Of a DNA stretch of 64,000 nt, positions 41,838 to 52,210 are shown piece after piece (position 1 is the first letter of the stretch; every line of letters starts with the position of its first letter). This stretch comes from Oscillospiraceae bacterium. Its GTDB lineage: Bacteria; Bacillota; Clostridia; Oscillospirales; Ruminococcaceae. Position numbers and translations under genes: made by a program. The stretch is taken from the NCBI GenBank assembly GCA_016295145.1, contig JAEDLR010000001.1, positions 1 to 64,000 on the forward strand. The letters run 5' to 3'. The notes below the pieces were generated by a model that had not been told where the DNA came from, did no database searches, and saw only the letters and a program-made list of their open reading frames with translations.

Positions 41838-42767
41838 TCAGCCACCCAGGCGCAACATTTCATCCAGACAATGCCGTGCAGATGTCATGAGCGCATCAGG
41901 CAGCAGAAGCTCCTGTGCGCTGCCGTTGCCGATCTCCCGCAACACACGTGCAATATCGCTGACTGTTGTGGCACGCATATCGGGGCACATCAGGCGGTTT
42001 GCTATGGGATAAAACCGCTTTTCGGGGCAGGCAAGTGCCAGTTGCGCTGTAATGCTGATCTCCGTGCCGATGATGAATTCTTTTGCCGCCGATTGCTTTG
42101 CATACTGCAGAATGCCGGAAGTCGCACCTACATAATCCGCCATAGCAGAGATCTCTTTTTTACACTCGGGATGTACCAGCAGCAGCGCATCGGGATGTGC
42201 GAGTTTCGCTGCCTGTGCCTCTTCTACGGTAATGCTGCTGTGGTGGGGGCAGCCCCCTTTCAGCAGATGAAACTGCTTTTCGGGACAATTTGCCTGCACA
42301 TACGCGCCCAGATTGCAATCCGGAATAAAGAGAATATCGTGCTGCGGCAGCTTTTTGACGATCTCCACTGCCGAGGAGGAGGTCACGCACACATCGCTGA
42401 TGGCTTTGAGTGCCGCCGAGGTATTGACATAGGCAACCACAGCGCAATCGGGATGCTTTGCTTTCTCTGCCAGGATCTCCTCAGGGGAAAACTGCTCTGC
42501 CATCGGACAGCCTGCCGTGGGGTTCGCCTCATAAATATGCTTTTGGGGACTGAGCAGTTTTGCGGTTTCCGCCATAAACCGCACGCCGCACATCAACAGA
42601 CGATGCGTATTTTGTTCTGCCGCCATCTTGCTCAGTAAAAAGCTGTCGCCTGTGATATCAGCAATCTCCAGAATATCGGGGGACTGGTAGCTGTGCGCCA
42701 GAATGCACACATCGTGTTCTTTTTTCAGCCGTAAGATCTCCTGTTGTACTTCATAAATCGTCTGCAT
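41838..42767 (-). CDS. nadA: Quinolinate synthase A
   Basis: This 309-residue [4Fe-4S] enzyme condenses iminoaspartate with dihydroxyacetone phosphate to quinolinate in NAD synthesis. The three cluster cysteines are Cys60 (LMCGVRFMAE), Cys202 (VHPECKKE) and Cys261 (RLMCPDMRATT). VCILAHSYQSPDILEIADITG is the N-terminal family segment. The ATG at 42767 has AAAGGATG nine bases upstream; it lies inside the last codons of the AI-2E permease gene (17-base overlap). nadB and nadC are not in this window. Confidence 0.94.
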   Translation of the reverse strand: MQTIYEVQQEILRLKKEHDVCILAHSYQSPDILEIADITGDSFLLSKMAAEQNTHRLLMCGVRFMAETAKLLSPQKHIYEANPTAGCPMAEQFSPEEILAEKAKHPDCAVVAYVNTSAALKAISDVCVTSSSAVEIVKKLPQHDILFIPDCNLGAYVQANCPEKQFHLLKGGCPHHSSITVEEAQAAKLAHPDALLLVHPECKKEISAMADYVGATSGILQYAKQSAAKEFIIGTEISITAQLALACPEKRFYPIANRLMCPDMRATTVSDIARVLREIGNGSAQELLLPDALMTSARHCLDEMLRLGG

Positions 42768-44097
42768 TTTTGATATCATCCTTTCCGTTTTCACTTGCGA
42801 TCCCTGCAGCGGTTTCCTCTGCCACTGGATTTTCAGCCGGTGTTTGCTGCGATGCTTCTGCCGATGGGGTTGCGTAGACCAGTTCCTTTCCCATATAGCC
42901 CTCGGTGCTGCTGGGCAGACCCTTTTTTGCCAGTCTTGCCGCAAGGAATTCCTTGAACAGCGCGTAGAGCGCCGCAAACAGCGGCACAAATGCTACCATG
43001 CCGAAGAATCCGAACAGACCGCCGCCGATGAGGATCGCAAACAGCACCCAGAAGGTCGGCAGACCCATGGAGTCACCAAGAATTTTCGGCGCAATCAGAT
43101 TGCCTTCGATCTGCTGCAGTGCAAAGATGAAGATCACAAAGGGAATCAGCTTGGTAGGCTCTGCAATGAGGACCAGGAAACCGCTTGGGATTGCACCGAT
43201 AAACGGGCCAAAAAAGGGAATGAAATTTGTGACGCCCACCACCAGAGAGATCAGCGCAGCGTAGGGGGCATCCATGATCGTCAGACCAACGAAAGTCGTG
43301 ACTCCCACCATCAGACAGTCCACCGTTTGCCCCACCAGAAAATTCTGGAAGACATGGTGTACCTTTGCCAACACGCGCAAAGTGCTGTGTACACGCTGTT
43401 CCGGAAACAGTGCGTATAAAATCTTTTTGATCTGTGCAGGGTAGCGTTCCTTGTTGTACAGCAGGTAGATTGCTGCAATGATGCCGATCAGGAAATCTAT
43501 GACGCCGCTGACCAGCGAATAGGCACCGCTTGTGATCGAACCGATGATATTGGCACCGCTGACGATGCTGTCCAGCTTCGGTTCATACTGTGTGGCAAAG
43601 TTGATGAGCTTGTCCTGCAGACTGTTGAGTGCCGCCATAATGGATTCGTAAACCTGGGGGCTGGATTCCTTTAGACCTGCCAGATGGTCAGTACACCATG
43701 TGGCAATGTTCTTTGCGTAGCTCGGTATATTGTTGAACAGCGTGCGTACACTGTCGATGAGTTCAGGCAGCAGCATGGCAATCATGCCTGCCAGTGCCGC
43801 TATCAGAATGAAAATGGTGACGGTGACAGCCACTGTGCGGCGCAGAGCAGGATGCGGCTTTTTGCGCTCGATGAGTTTTGAGAGAATACGGCGCTCCAGC
43901 CAGTTTTGCAAAGGCGACAGAAGATACGCAAATACCAAACCCCATATCACGGGCGAAAGCGATGAGATCGTCTTTTTGGCGATCACCATTACGGAAGAAA
44001 ACCGCCATACCACGATCGTGAGCAGCAGGCAGGTGAAAAATACCCCGATGGTGCATATCGCTAAGGATTTCTGTTTTTCTGTAATTTGTATTTTCAT
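42751..44097 (-). CDS. AI-2E family transporter (PerM/YdbB-like permease)
   Basis: This 448-residue membrane protein has about eight hydrophobic helices, starting ICTIGVFFTCLLLTIVVWRF, with the family-typical PVIWGLVFAYLLSPLQNWLE and a late segment GVTNFIPFFGPFIGAIPSG followed by GLFGFFGMVAFVPLFAALYAL. Some members export autoinducer-2 or act as Na+/H+ antiporters; the substrate here is unknown. The C-terminal 60 residues are polar. The ATG at 44097 follows a GGGGGG tract. A weak -10 TATAAT is at 44170-44165 on this strand. Confidence 0.88.
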   Translation of the reverse strand: MKIQITEKQKSLAICTIGVFFTCLLLTIVVWRFSSVMVIAKKTISSLSPVIWGLVFAYLLSPLQNWLERRILSKLIERKKPHPALRRTVAVTVTIFILIAALAGMIAMLLPELIDSVRTLFNNIPSYAKNIATWCTDHLAGLKESSPQVYESIMAALNSLQDKLINFATQYEPKLDSIVSGANIIGSITSGAYSLVSGVIDFLIGIIAAIYLLYNKERYPAQIKKILYALFPEQRVHSTLRVLAKVHHVFQNFLVGQTVDCLMVGVTTFVGLTIMDAPYAALISLVVGVTNFIPFFGPFIGAIPSGFLVLIAEPTKLIPFVIFIFALQQIEGNLIAPKILGDSMGLPTFWVLFAILIGGGLFGFFGMVAFVPLFAALYALFKEFLAARLAKKGLPSSTEGYMGKELVYATPSAEASQQTPAENPVAEETAAGIASENGKDDIKNADDL

Positions 44098-44295
44098 AGT
44101 AACCCCCCTTCGGATGCGAGCAGATGTACGATGAACGATGAACGATGTACAACGATATGATTCTATTATACAGTAAAAAGCCAAAAAAGAAAAGCGTTTT
44201 TTGCAAAAAAACACAAAATTTTTGGGGCGGTTTCAAAAAACGGCATCAGTGACAATATTTTTTTGAAAAAAACTATGAAAATTTCAAAACAGCCC

Positions 44296-44324
44296 TTTTC
44301 ATTTGCAATGTTTTGTGTTATAAT
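44296..44324 (+). promoter_or_regulatory. Probable sigma-A promoter of pcrA
   Basis: TTTTCA (44296-44301) and a perfect TATAAT (44319-44324) are separated by 17 bases, 71 bases before the ATG. The divergent permease gene has its own weak -10 at 44165-44170. Confidence 0.65.
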
Positions 44325-44394
44325 GACAGTGTATCGGTCTGCGCACTGGCGCAAACCGCAGCGTACCCGATATTCAGAACGGAGCGTAACATCT

Positions 44395-46764
44395 ATGCAA
44401 ACGATGCAGAATCTCAAGCAGGCTGCCATTGATCGGCTGCTTGCTTCCCGTAGATTGAATCCTCCGCAGCAGGAGGCGGTGCGAACCGTCAACGGTCCTG
44501 TTGTGGTGCTGGCAGGTGCCGGCAGCGGGAAAACCACCGCCATTGTCAACCGAATTGCCTATATGATGCAGTTCGGCGATACATACAATACCCCCATGGG
44601 CACCGTAACAGAAACAGAAGCGCAGTATCTTGCCGATGTGGCAGAGGGCAAAGCCACCCCCGATGCAGAGCGTCTGGCAGAGATAGTAGCCGATGCCCCC
44701 GTTCACGGATGGAATATTCTTGCGATCACCTTTACCAACAAGGCGGCTGCAGAACTGAAAAACCGCCTGGAGACGATGCTTGGCGAGGACGCCGCTACCG
44801 TATGGGCGGCGACCTTCCACAGTGCTTGTGTGCGCATTCTCAGGCAACATATCGACCGACTGGGCTATGCGCGTTCCTTTACGATCTATGATGCAGATGA
44901 CAGCCGCAGAGTGGTATCCGCCTGTTTTGGCGACCCAAGCGTCACAGACCCCTATACGGGTGCTGCGATCTCCGAAAAAGCATTTCCGCCCAAGGTGGTG
45001 GCGGGAGAGATCAGCAGGGCAAAGGATCGGCTGATTTCACCCGAGCAGATGCTGGCTGATGCAGACGGCGACTACCGCACGACCATCATTGCCATGCTGT
45101 ATCAGGCATATCAGATGCGCCTGAAGGATGCCAATGCTGTTGATTTCGACGATATCATCGCGCTGACCGTCCGTCTTTTTCAGGAGCATCCCGATGTGCT
45201 GGATATCTATCAGAACCGCTGCCGCTATCTGCTGGTGGACGAATACCAGGATACCAACACCGCGCAGTATGAGCTGGTTCGACTGCTGGCAGAAAAATAC
45301 CGCAATCTCTGTGTGGTGGGCGATGATGACCAGAGCATTTACAAATTCCGCGGTGCAACCATCGAAAATATCCTCTCGTTTGAAAAACAGTTCCCCGATT
45401 GCAAGGTCATTCGCCTGGAGCAGAATTACCGTTCCACCGGCAGAATCCTTGCAGCGGCAAACTCTGTGATACGCAATAATACCGAGCGCAAGGAGAAAAC
45501 CCTCTGGACTGCTTCCGGCGAGGGCGACCGTGTGTTCTGGTTCAAGGCGGCTGACCAGAATGAGGAAGCGGCTTTTGTCACCGATACCATTCTGGAACGG
45601 GTCAAGACAGGGGGCGCTTACAGCGATCATGCTGTGCTGTACCGTACCCACGCCCTTTCCAATACCATTGAGCGGCATCTTTCGCAGGCAGGCATACCCT
45701 ACCGCGTGTACGGTGGTTTGCGCTTCTTTGACCGCAAAGAGGTCAAGGATATGGTCTCTTACCTGAGCGTCATCAACAATCCCCATGATATGCTGCGCTT
45801 CCGACGGATTGTCAATGAGCCGAAACGGGGTATCGGCAATGCAACACTGGATGCCATTGAACAAATCGCAAATGACCTGCATCTTTCTCCCATTGAGGTG
45901 CTGCGTACTGCAGCGGATTACCCTGTGCTTGCCCGCAAAGCAACTGTGCTGCGCGCCGTGGGCGAAATGTTCGATACGCTGACAGAACTGGCGGATACAC
46001 TTGCACCCGACGCCCTCTACGATCGTGTGCGCGAGCTGACGGGCTATGATGCCATGCTCAGCGCACTGGGCGAGGAGGGTCAGACCCGTCTGGAGAATGT
46101 GGAGGAGCTGAAATCCAGTATCCTGCAATATATGGAAACTGCCGAGGAACCGACACTGGGCGGATTTCTGGAGGAGATCTCGCTGTATACCGATCAGGAT
46201 CGCACCGATGAAAGTACCGATGCCGTCACACTGATGACGATTCATGCGGCAAAGGGGCTGGAGTACGATACCGTGTTCCTTGTAGGAATGGATGACGGTG
46301 TGTTCCCCAATACCCGGTGGACGCTTTCGCAGCAGGAGCTGGAGGAGGAACGCCGTCTTGCGTATGTGGCGATTACCCGTGCCAAGCGCAGACTGTATCT
46401 TGTGAATGCCGCCAGAAGGATGCTCCACGGCATGACTGCCAGCAGCTTCCCATCGCGGTTTATCAAGGAGATCAGCCCCGAATGCATCGAGAAGCATGGC
46501 AGCGAGGTGACGGTGCCTGCAAAAGGCGCAGCCGTTGCAAGAACCGGCTCCGTTTCGCTGCAACAGCAGATTTTACAGCAGAAATCTGCTACCCCCAAGC
46601 CGGAAAGCTTTACCGTGGGTGAGCGGGTGCGGCATTCTGTGTTCGGTGTGGGTACTGTGCTGAGCGTGCTGCCCACCGCAGGGGATGCGATGCTGGAGAT
46701 TGCATTTGATAAAGTGGGCACCAAAAAGGTTATGGCGAAGTACGCAAAAATCAAAAAGATATGA
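44395..46764 (+). CDS. pcrA: UvrD/PcrA-type ATP-dependent DNA helicase
   Basis: This 789-residue superfamily 1A 3'-5' helicase acts in repair and replication restart. Motifs in order: Q motif LNPPQQEAV, Walker A GAGSGKTT near residue 45, ITFTNKAAAELKNR, motif II LLVDEYQDTN, motif III VVGDDDQSIYKFRGA, motif IV LEQNYRSTG, motif V LMTIHAAKGLEYDTVFL, motif VI VAITRAKRRLYL. The C-terminal Tudor-like end (VGERVRHSVFGVGTVLSV) is typical of PcrA. The ATG at 44395 follows CGGAG; upstream in-frame codons lie inside the promoter. Confidence 0.95.
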   Translation: MQTMQNLKQAAIDRLLASRRLNPPQQEAVRTVNGPVVVLAGAGSGKTTAIVNRIAYMMQFGDTYNTPMGTVTETEAQYLADVAEGKATPDAERLAEIVADAPVHGWNILAITFTNKAAAELKNRLETMLGEDAATVWAATFHSACVRILRQHIDRLGYARSFTIYDADDSRRVVSACFGDPSVTDPYTGAAISEKAFPPKVVAGEISRAKDRLISPEQMLADADGDYRTTIIAMLYQAYQMRLKDANAVDFDDIIALTVRLFQEHPDVLDIYQNRCRYLLVDEYQDTNTAQYELVRLLAEKYRNLCVVGDDDQSIYKFRGATIENILSFEKQFPDCKVIRLEQNYRSTGRILAAANSVIRNNTERKEKTLWTASGEGDRVFWFKAADQNEEAAFVTDTILERVKTGGAYSDHAVLYRTHALSNTIERHLSQAGIPYRVYGGLRFFDRKEVKDMVSYLSVINNPHDMLRFRRIVNEPKRGIGNATLDAIEQIANDLHLSPIEVLRTAADYPVLARKATVLRAVGEMFDTLTELADTLAPDALYDRVRELTGYDAMLSALGEEGQTRLENVEELKSSILQYMETAEEPTLGGFLEEISLYTDQDRTDESTDAVTLMTIHAAKGLEYDTVFLVGMDDGVFPNTRWTLSQQELEEERRLAYVAITRAKRRLYLVNAARRMLHGMTASSFPSRFIKEISPECIEKHGSEVTVPAKGAAVARTGSVSLQQQILQQKSATPKPESFTVGERVRHSVFGVGTVLSVLPTAGDAMLEIAFDKVGTKKVMAKYAKIKKI

Positions 46765-46829
46765 GTTTAGGCGATGCCGCACAAAGCTGGTGGTGCGGTG
46801 CTGTCTTTGATGTTCCGAAAGGAAGCACT

Positions 46830-48164
46830 ATGAGTGAACAACGCAAGTCCGCCAGGGAAGGCGGCAAGCAGCGGCAGGCAGGCATTGGTGATGTGTGCAG
46901 GGCACTGTGGAAACGGATCAAAAAAACGACAAAGCGCACTGCAAACCGCTGCAAAGAGGCGGTGAAGAATCTGCCGCAGACCATAAAAAACGGCTGCCGC
47001 GCAATGGCGGATCGTGCAAAGAAAAAGTGGCGCCGTCTGATGAAGCAAGCAAAGCAGAACCGCAAGGAGATCATTTTGCACGCAGTGCAGTTTGTGCTTT
47101 CGTTTGCGTCGGTGGCGTATCTCATCGGCGTGGTGATGCTTGCGCTGAATTGTCTGCTTTATCGTCTGGAGATACCGCCGGCGATGCAGTCGGGCTTCTG
47201 CGTGCGCCTGAGCCTGATCTGTGCAGGCTTTGCCGCTGTGATGATCTTCACACGGCGGCAGATCGTCACGCGATTCTGTATTATGGCGGCCATGCCGTTT
47301 TATTTCCCGATTTTTCTGTTCAATACCGAATATAAAGTGCTGATGATTCCCTTGGGGCTGCTTGGCATTGTTACTTTCTTTGCCAACGGTGCAAAGGAGG
47401 GCACAAAAACCATTCTCGGTACAGTGTATCTGATGTTTTATGTGCTGGGGGCATTCTGCTACCTCAATGTGTTGGATCTACTGAAAACCTCCTCGGTGGA
47501 AACCGTGACCGAGGCGGGCATTTCGCCCTCGGGCGCATACCGTTACGAGATCATTGAGGTGCAGGATCAGGCAGGAGGCAATACCTATGTTTCTCTGGAG
47601 CCGAACACCTACGATATCCGGTACGATCACTGCACATTCTATGCCATGGGATATGACAAGCGCATCTATCTGGAACGCCCGCTGACCGATTTTCAACCCC
47701 AGTGGCTCACTGCGACCCGTGCCGATATCAAAAACGAGCTGATTGCCATTAACCCCGATGTGGCGTTTACCATGTCTGCTGCGCAGATGGAGCTGCTTGG
47801 GCTGGATAAGGGTTATACCAAGGATTACAAGGCATCGGCACTGAGCCGCAGCCAGCGATTTGCACTGGGCATCTGCATCTCCAATGACCTCATTGGCGAT
47901 CAGACACCCGAATCCGAGGGGTTGACGCTCTACAAGAAGAGCGACATTGTGACCTTGACGTATCAGCAGATCAAGGAACTGGGGCTGACCGCTTCCGTGG
48001 AGGTAAAGCTTGCAGATCTGACGGAGAGCGATCTGGTAGCGCTTGGCGTGCCCGAAGAAAACGATGTGCTGCTCATCAATGATAAGGTGGTTTTCCGCCA
48101 GTTGATCGCCGTGCTGGAGGATACCTTTGACAATGCACGCAGCTTCGGCTATCTGTTGGAATGA
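46830..48164 (+). CDS. Membrane protein with basic N-terminus and large C-terminal domain, unknown
   Basis: Not recognised. The 444-residue protein has a very basic cytoplasmic N-terminus of about 85 residues (many Lys/Arg), about five membrane helices (for example [59 protein letters not shown]), and a C-terminal region of about 220 residues that probably lies outside. No catalytic motif was seen. The ATG at 46830 has AAAGGAAG upstream. It lies 65 bases after pcrA and before xylA. Confidence 0.72.
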   Translation: MSEQRKSAREGGKQRQAGIGDVCRALWKRIKKTTKRTANRCKEAVKNLPQTIKNGCRAMADRAKKKWRRLMKQAKQNRKEIILHAVQFVLSFASVAYLIGVVMLALNCLLYRLEIPPAMQSGFCVRLSLICAGFAAVMIFTRRQIVTRFCIMAAMPFYFPIFLFNTEYKVLMIPLGLLGIVTFFANGAKEGTKTILGTVYLMFYVLGAFCYLNVLDLLKTSSVETVTEAGISPSGAYRYEIIEVQDQAGGNTYVSLEPNTYDIRYDHCTFYAMGYDKRIYLERPLTDFQPQWLTATRADIKNELIAINPDVAFTMSAAQMELLGLDKGYTKDYKASALSRSQRFALGICISNDLIGDQTPESEGLTLYKKSDIVTLTYQQIKELGLTASVEVKLADLTESDLVALGVPEENDVLLINDKVVFRQLIAVLEDTFDNARSFGYLLE

Positions 48165-48244
48165 TATCATGCGGCAAGCCCGTGTGTGTCAGAATAAAAT
48201 CAAAGCAAAAAAACGGAGTGTATCCGGTACAGGAGGTTACTACC

Positions 48245-49570
48245 ATGAGCGAATTTTTCAAGAACATTGGCAAGATCCCTTTTGAGGGCAAGCAGTCCAC
48301 CAATCCTCTGGCATTCAAGTATTACAATCCCGATGAGATCATCGACGGCAAGCCCATGCGCGAGCATCTGAAGTTTGCGCTTTCGTGGTGGCACACAATG
48401 GGCGGCGACGGCACCGATATGTTCGGCTGCGGCACTACCGACAAATCTTGGGGCGAGAACGAGCCCATGGCAAAGGCAAAAGCAAAGGTCGATGCTGCTT
48501 TTGAAATCATGGATAAGCTGTCCATCGACTATTTCTGCTGGCATGATCGTGATCTTTCCCCCGAGTATGGCACGCTGGCAGAAACCAACGCCAAGTTCGA
48601 TGAAATCGTGGACTATGTTGCAGAGAAAATGGCACAGTATCCCGGCAAGAAACTGCTGTGGGGTACGGCAAAGTGCTTTGATCACCCCCGTTTCATGCAC
48701 GGTGCAGGTACGTCTCCCTCCGCAGATGTGTTCGCATATACCGCAGCACAGATCAAAAAGGCACTGGATGCAACCATGAAACTGGGCGGCAACGGCTATG
48801 TGTTCTGGGGCGGCCGTGAGGGATATGAGACCCTGCTGAATACCAATATGGGTCTGGAACTGGACAACATGGCGCGTCTGCTGAGAATGGCAGTCGATTA
48901 TGCACGCGCGCAGGGCTTTACCGGCGATTTTTACATTGAGCCAAAGCCCAAGGAGCCCACCAAGCATCAGTATGATTTTGATGTGGCAACCGTCATGGGA
49001 TTCCTGAACAAGTACGGTCTGGATAAGGACTTTAAGATGAATATTGAGGCAAACCATGCGACACTGGCACAGCATACCTTCCAGCATGAGCTGCGTGTTG
49101 CCCGGGAAAACGGCTTGTTCGGCTCCATTGATGCAAACCAGGGTGATCCGCTATTGGGCTGGGATACTGACCAGTTCCCCACCAACATCTACGATGCAAC
49201 CCTGTGTATGTATGAGGTCATCAAGGCTGGCGGCTTTACCAACGGCGGCCTGAACTTCGATGCAAAGACCCGTCGCGGTTCCTTTACCGCCGAGGATATC
49301 TTCCTCAGCTATATTGCGGGTATGGATACCTTTGCACTGGGCTTCAAGGCTGCACGGGCACTGATTGCAGACGGCAGGATCGACCAGTTCGTCAGTGAGC
49401 GCTACGCAAGTTGGACTACCGGCATCGGCAAGGACATTATCGACGGCAAGGCAGATATGGTCGCTCTGGAGAAGTATGCGCTGGAGAAGGGCGAGGTGAC
49501 CGCTTCTTTGAGCAGCGGCAGACAGGAAATGCTTGAGGCGATCCTCAACAATGTACTGCTGAATCTGTAA
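48245..49570 (+). CDS. xylA: Xylose isomerase
   Basis: This 441-residue TIM-barrel enzyme converts D-xylose to D-xylulose with two divalent metals. The long (class II) form begins [19 protein letters not shown]. Catalytic segments are [11 protein letters not shown] with its His, [35 protein letters not shown] and the metal-site [26 protein letters not shown] lies seven bases before the ATG at 48245. xylB follows 99 bases later, with a GC-rich hairpin in between. Confidence 0.97.
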   Translation: MSEFFKNIGKIPFEGKQSTNPLAFKYYNPDEIIDGKPMREHLKFALSWWHTMGGDGTDMFGCGTTDKSWGENEPMAKAKAKVDAAFEIMDKLSIDYFCWHDRDLSPEYGTLAETNAKFDEIVDYVAEKMAQYPGKKLLWGTAKCFDHPRFMHGAGTSPSADVFAYTAAQIKKALDATMKLGGNGYVFWGGREGYETLLNTNMGLELDNMARLLRMAVDYARAQGFTGDFYIEPKPKEPTKHQYDFDVATVMGFLNKYGLDKDFKMNIEANHATLAQHTFQHELRVARENGLFGSIDANQGDPLLGWDTDQFPTNIYDATLCMYEVIKAGGFTNGGLNFDAKTRRGSFTAEDIFLSYIAGMDTFALGFKAARALIADGRIDQFVSERYASWTTGIGKDIIDGKADMVALEKYALEKGEVTASLSSGRQEMLEAILNNVLLNL

Positions 49571-49669
49571 GCATATCGAATCAACTGTAGGGGCGGCAGA
49601 CGCTTCCGCTGCCGTTTCCCTGGGGTTGATCAGCAAAAGCTTCTACTACATATGAAGGAGTATACCGAC

Positions 49670-51193
49670 ATGGCATATTTTATCGGTGTCGATATCGGTA
49701 CCAGCGGTACCAAAACCGTACTGTTTGACGGCATGGGCAAAGTCATTGCTTCTGCGACTGTCGAATACCCCCTGTATCAGCCGCAAAACGGCTATGCAGA
49801 GCAGATGCCGCAGGATTGGGACAATGCCGTGATGCAGACGCTGGCAGCCGTCATGGAACAAAGCGGTGTGGCCAAGGATGAGGTCAAGGGCATCGGCCTT
49901 TCGGGGCAGATGCACGGTCTGGTGATGCTGGACGAGAACAATGCGGTGATCCGTCCTTCGATCATCTGGTGCGATCAGCGTACCGCCGCCGAGTGTGAGG
50001 AGATCACCCAAAAGGTGGGGGCAGAGCGCCTGATTGCCATTACTGCAAACCCTGCTCTGACGGGATTTACCGCCTCGAAGATTTTGTGGGTGCGCAATCA
50101 CGAACCCGAGAATTACAAAAAATGTCGGCACATTTTGTTGCCGAAGGATTATATCCGCTTCCGTCTGACCGGCGAGTATGCCACCGAGGTTTCCGATGCT
50201 TCGGGTATGCAACTGCTGGATATCCCAAATCGTTGCTGGTCGGATGAAGTGCTTGCCAAGCTGGATATTGACAAGGCGATGCTCGGCAAGGTATACGAAA
50301 GTCCCGATATCACAGGCTACCTTACCGCAGAGGCCGCAGCACGTACCGGTCTGAAAGAGGGCACCCCTGTGGTCGGCGGTGCAGGCGATAACGCTGCTGC
50401 TGCCATTGGTACGGGCGTTGCACAGGACGGCAAGGCGTTCACCACCATCGGTACCAGCGGTGTGGTGTTTGCACACAGCTCGAAGATCTCCATTGACCCC
50501 AAAGGCAGAGTGCATACTTTCTGCTGTGCAGTGCCCGGATGCTGGCACGTGATGGGTGTAACGCAAGGCGCAGGACTGAGCCTGAAATGGTTCCGCGATA
50601 CATTCTGCGATGCCGAAAAGCAGACTGCGAAATCCATGGGTGTCGATGAATACTACCTCATGGACAGGGAGGCAGAGCAATCGCCCATTGGCGCAAACCG
50701 TTTGCTGTATCTGCCATATCTGATGGGAGAACGCACACCCCACCTTGATGCCAATGCAAGAGGTGTGTTCTTCGGGCTTTCCGCCATGCACACAAAGCGT
50801 GATATGCTGCGCGCCGTGATGGAGGGCGTTACCTATTCGCTGCGGGATTGTCTGGAAGTGTTCCGCGAAATGAACATTACCGTAAACGATATGATGGCTT
50901 GCGGCGGCGGCGGTTCTTCTCCCCTGTGGCGGCAGATGCTTGCCGACCTGTACGGCTGCCCCATCCAGACCCTTGCATCCAAGGAAGGCCCTGCCCTGGG
51001 CGTTGCGATTCTTGCAATGGTTGGCACGGGCTACTATCCCACTGTGGCAGATGCCTGCAAAGCAATTATCAAAACCAATCAAACCTGTTCCCCCAATGCT
51101 GACGCAATGGCGGCATATGAGCCGTACTATCAGCTTTACCGCCGCGTTTATCCTGCCCTGAAAAGCGAGTTCGCAGCTCTGGCAACCCTTTGA
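49670..51193 (+). CDS. xylB: Xylulokinase
   Basis: This 507-residue FGGY-family kinase phosphorylates D-xylulose to xylulose 5-phosphate. MAYFIGVDIGTSGTKTVLFD is the N-terminal ATP-binding strand, GLSGQMHGLVMLD is the xylulokinase sugar-binding signature, GGAGDNAAAAIGTG and CGGGGSSPLWRQMLAD complete the fold. AAGGAG precedes the ATG at 49670. Together with xylA and the GH11 xylanase it forms a xylan-to-pentose-phosphate route. Confidence 0.96.
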   Translation: MAYFIGVDIGTSGTKTVLFDGMGKVIASATVEYPLYQPQNGYAEQMPQDWDNAVMQTLAAVMEQSGVAKDEVKGIGLSGQMHGLVMLDENNAVIRPSIIWCDQRTAAECEEITQKVGAERLIAITANPALTGFTASKILWVRNHEPENYKKCRHILLPKDYIRFRLTGEYATEVSDASGMQLLDIPNRCWSDEVLAKLDIDKAMLGKVYESPDITGYLTAEAAARTGLKEGTPVVGGAGDNAAAAIGTGVAQDGKAFTTIGTSGVVFAHSSKISIDPKGRVHTFCCAVPGCWHVMGVTQGAGLSLKWFRDTFCDAEKQTAKSMGVDEYYLMDREAEQSPIGANRLLYLPYLMGERTPHLDANARGVFFGLSAMHTKRDMLRAVMEGVTYSLRDCLEVFREMNITVNDMMACGGGGSSPLWRQMLADLYGCPIQTLASKEGPALGVAILAMVGTGYYPTVADACKAIIKTNQTCSPNADAMAAYEPYYQLYRRVYPALKSEFAALATL

Positions 51194-51274
51194 GATCCCC
51201 TGCTTTTTTCATTACCTACATTGAGAAAGGAGTGCCGGTCGGGTGCCCTCCCGATTGACGGCAACAACACCACC

Positions 51275-52210
51275 ATGGAAACTTTCAACGGCTGGCTGAT
51301 CGTAAACAGCTACTACAATCCGGCAAAATTCCGTTCGCTCTACAAACTGCTCGCTGAGTCTGCCGAAAAGGCAGAGCTGCGCTATTCTATGTGGAGCTCC
51401 GATGCGCTGCCTACCATCATTGGCAGCAAGGCAAGAGAGCCGCGCCCTGATTTCGTGATTTTCTGGGATAAGGATATCATGCTTGCCCGTGCTTTGGAGC
51501 TGGCCGGTCTGCGGCTGTTCAACCGTGCAGATGCCATTGCAGACGCCGACGATAAGGTGAAAACCGCATTGTTGCTTGCCGAAAAAGGCATTGCAATCCC
51601 CGACACCATTCCTGCGCCCATCGTATTCCCGGGCTGTAATCGCAATGGTGCCGCCGCAGAGCAGGCAGGCAAAATGCTCGGTTGGCCCATGATTATCAAG
51701 GAGAACTGTGGCAGCTTCGGTCAGCAGGTGTATCTGGCGCGTAATCTGGCAGAAGCCACCAAGATACTTGCACGCATCGGCGAGCGCAACTGCTTGTTCC
51801 AGCGCTATATTGAGGCAAGCAGCGGAAAGGATCTGCGCGTAACGGTTGTGGGCGGCAAGGTCATCTGCGCGATGGAGCGTCATGCGGCCAGCGGCGAGTT
51901 CCGTTCCAATATTACCAACGGTGGCACCGCCAGTGCCAGAGCCATTACGCCTCTTGAGGAGAAGCTGGCGTTGGATGCAACGGCTGCACTGGGTCTGGAT
52001 TTTGCAGGTGTGGATATTCTCATGGGCCGTACCGAGGACGAGCGTTATGTCTGCGAGGTCAATTCCAATCCGCAGCTGCAAAGCACCATTGATTGCTGCG
52101 GCGTGAATCCCGCACTGGAAATGATGTGGCATATCCGTTCCGAGGTGAAAAAGCAAAAAGCCGATGCTGCGTCTGTGATTCCAACCGTTACAGTGGATAA
52201 CGCTGAGTGA
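51275..52210 (+). CDS. RimK-like ATP-grasp ligase, first of a tandem pair
   Basis: The 311-residue protein has an N-terminal domain (FNGWLIVNSYYNPAKFRSLY; DFVIFWDKDIMLARALE) and an ATP-grasp core: PMIIKENCGSFGQQVYLA, GKDLRVTVVGGKVICAMERHA, and the metal-binding CEVNSNPQLQ with the ExN pattern intact. Such enzymes make amide bonds between a carboxylate and an amine. AAAGGAG at 51226-51232 lies far from the ATG at 51275, with a TCGGG/CCCGA hairpin between, so the start is uncertain. The stop overlaps the next ATP-grasp gene by four bases. Confidence 0.8.
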   Translation: METFNGWLIVNSYYNPAKFRSLYKLLAESAEKAELRYSMWSSDALPTIIGSKAREPRPDFVIFWDKDIMLARALELAGLRLFNRADAIADADDKVKTALLLAEKGIAIPDTIPAPIVFPGCNRNGAAAEQAGKMLGWPMIIKENCGSFGQQVYLARNLAEATKILARIGERNCLFQRYIEASSGKDLRVTVVGGKVICAMERHAASGEFRSNITNGGTASARAITPLEEKLALDATAALGLDFAGVDILMGRTEDERYVCEVNSNPQLQSTIDCCGVNPALEMMWHIRSEVKKQKADAASVIPTVTVDNAE

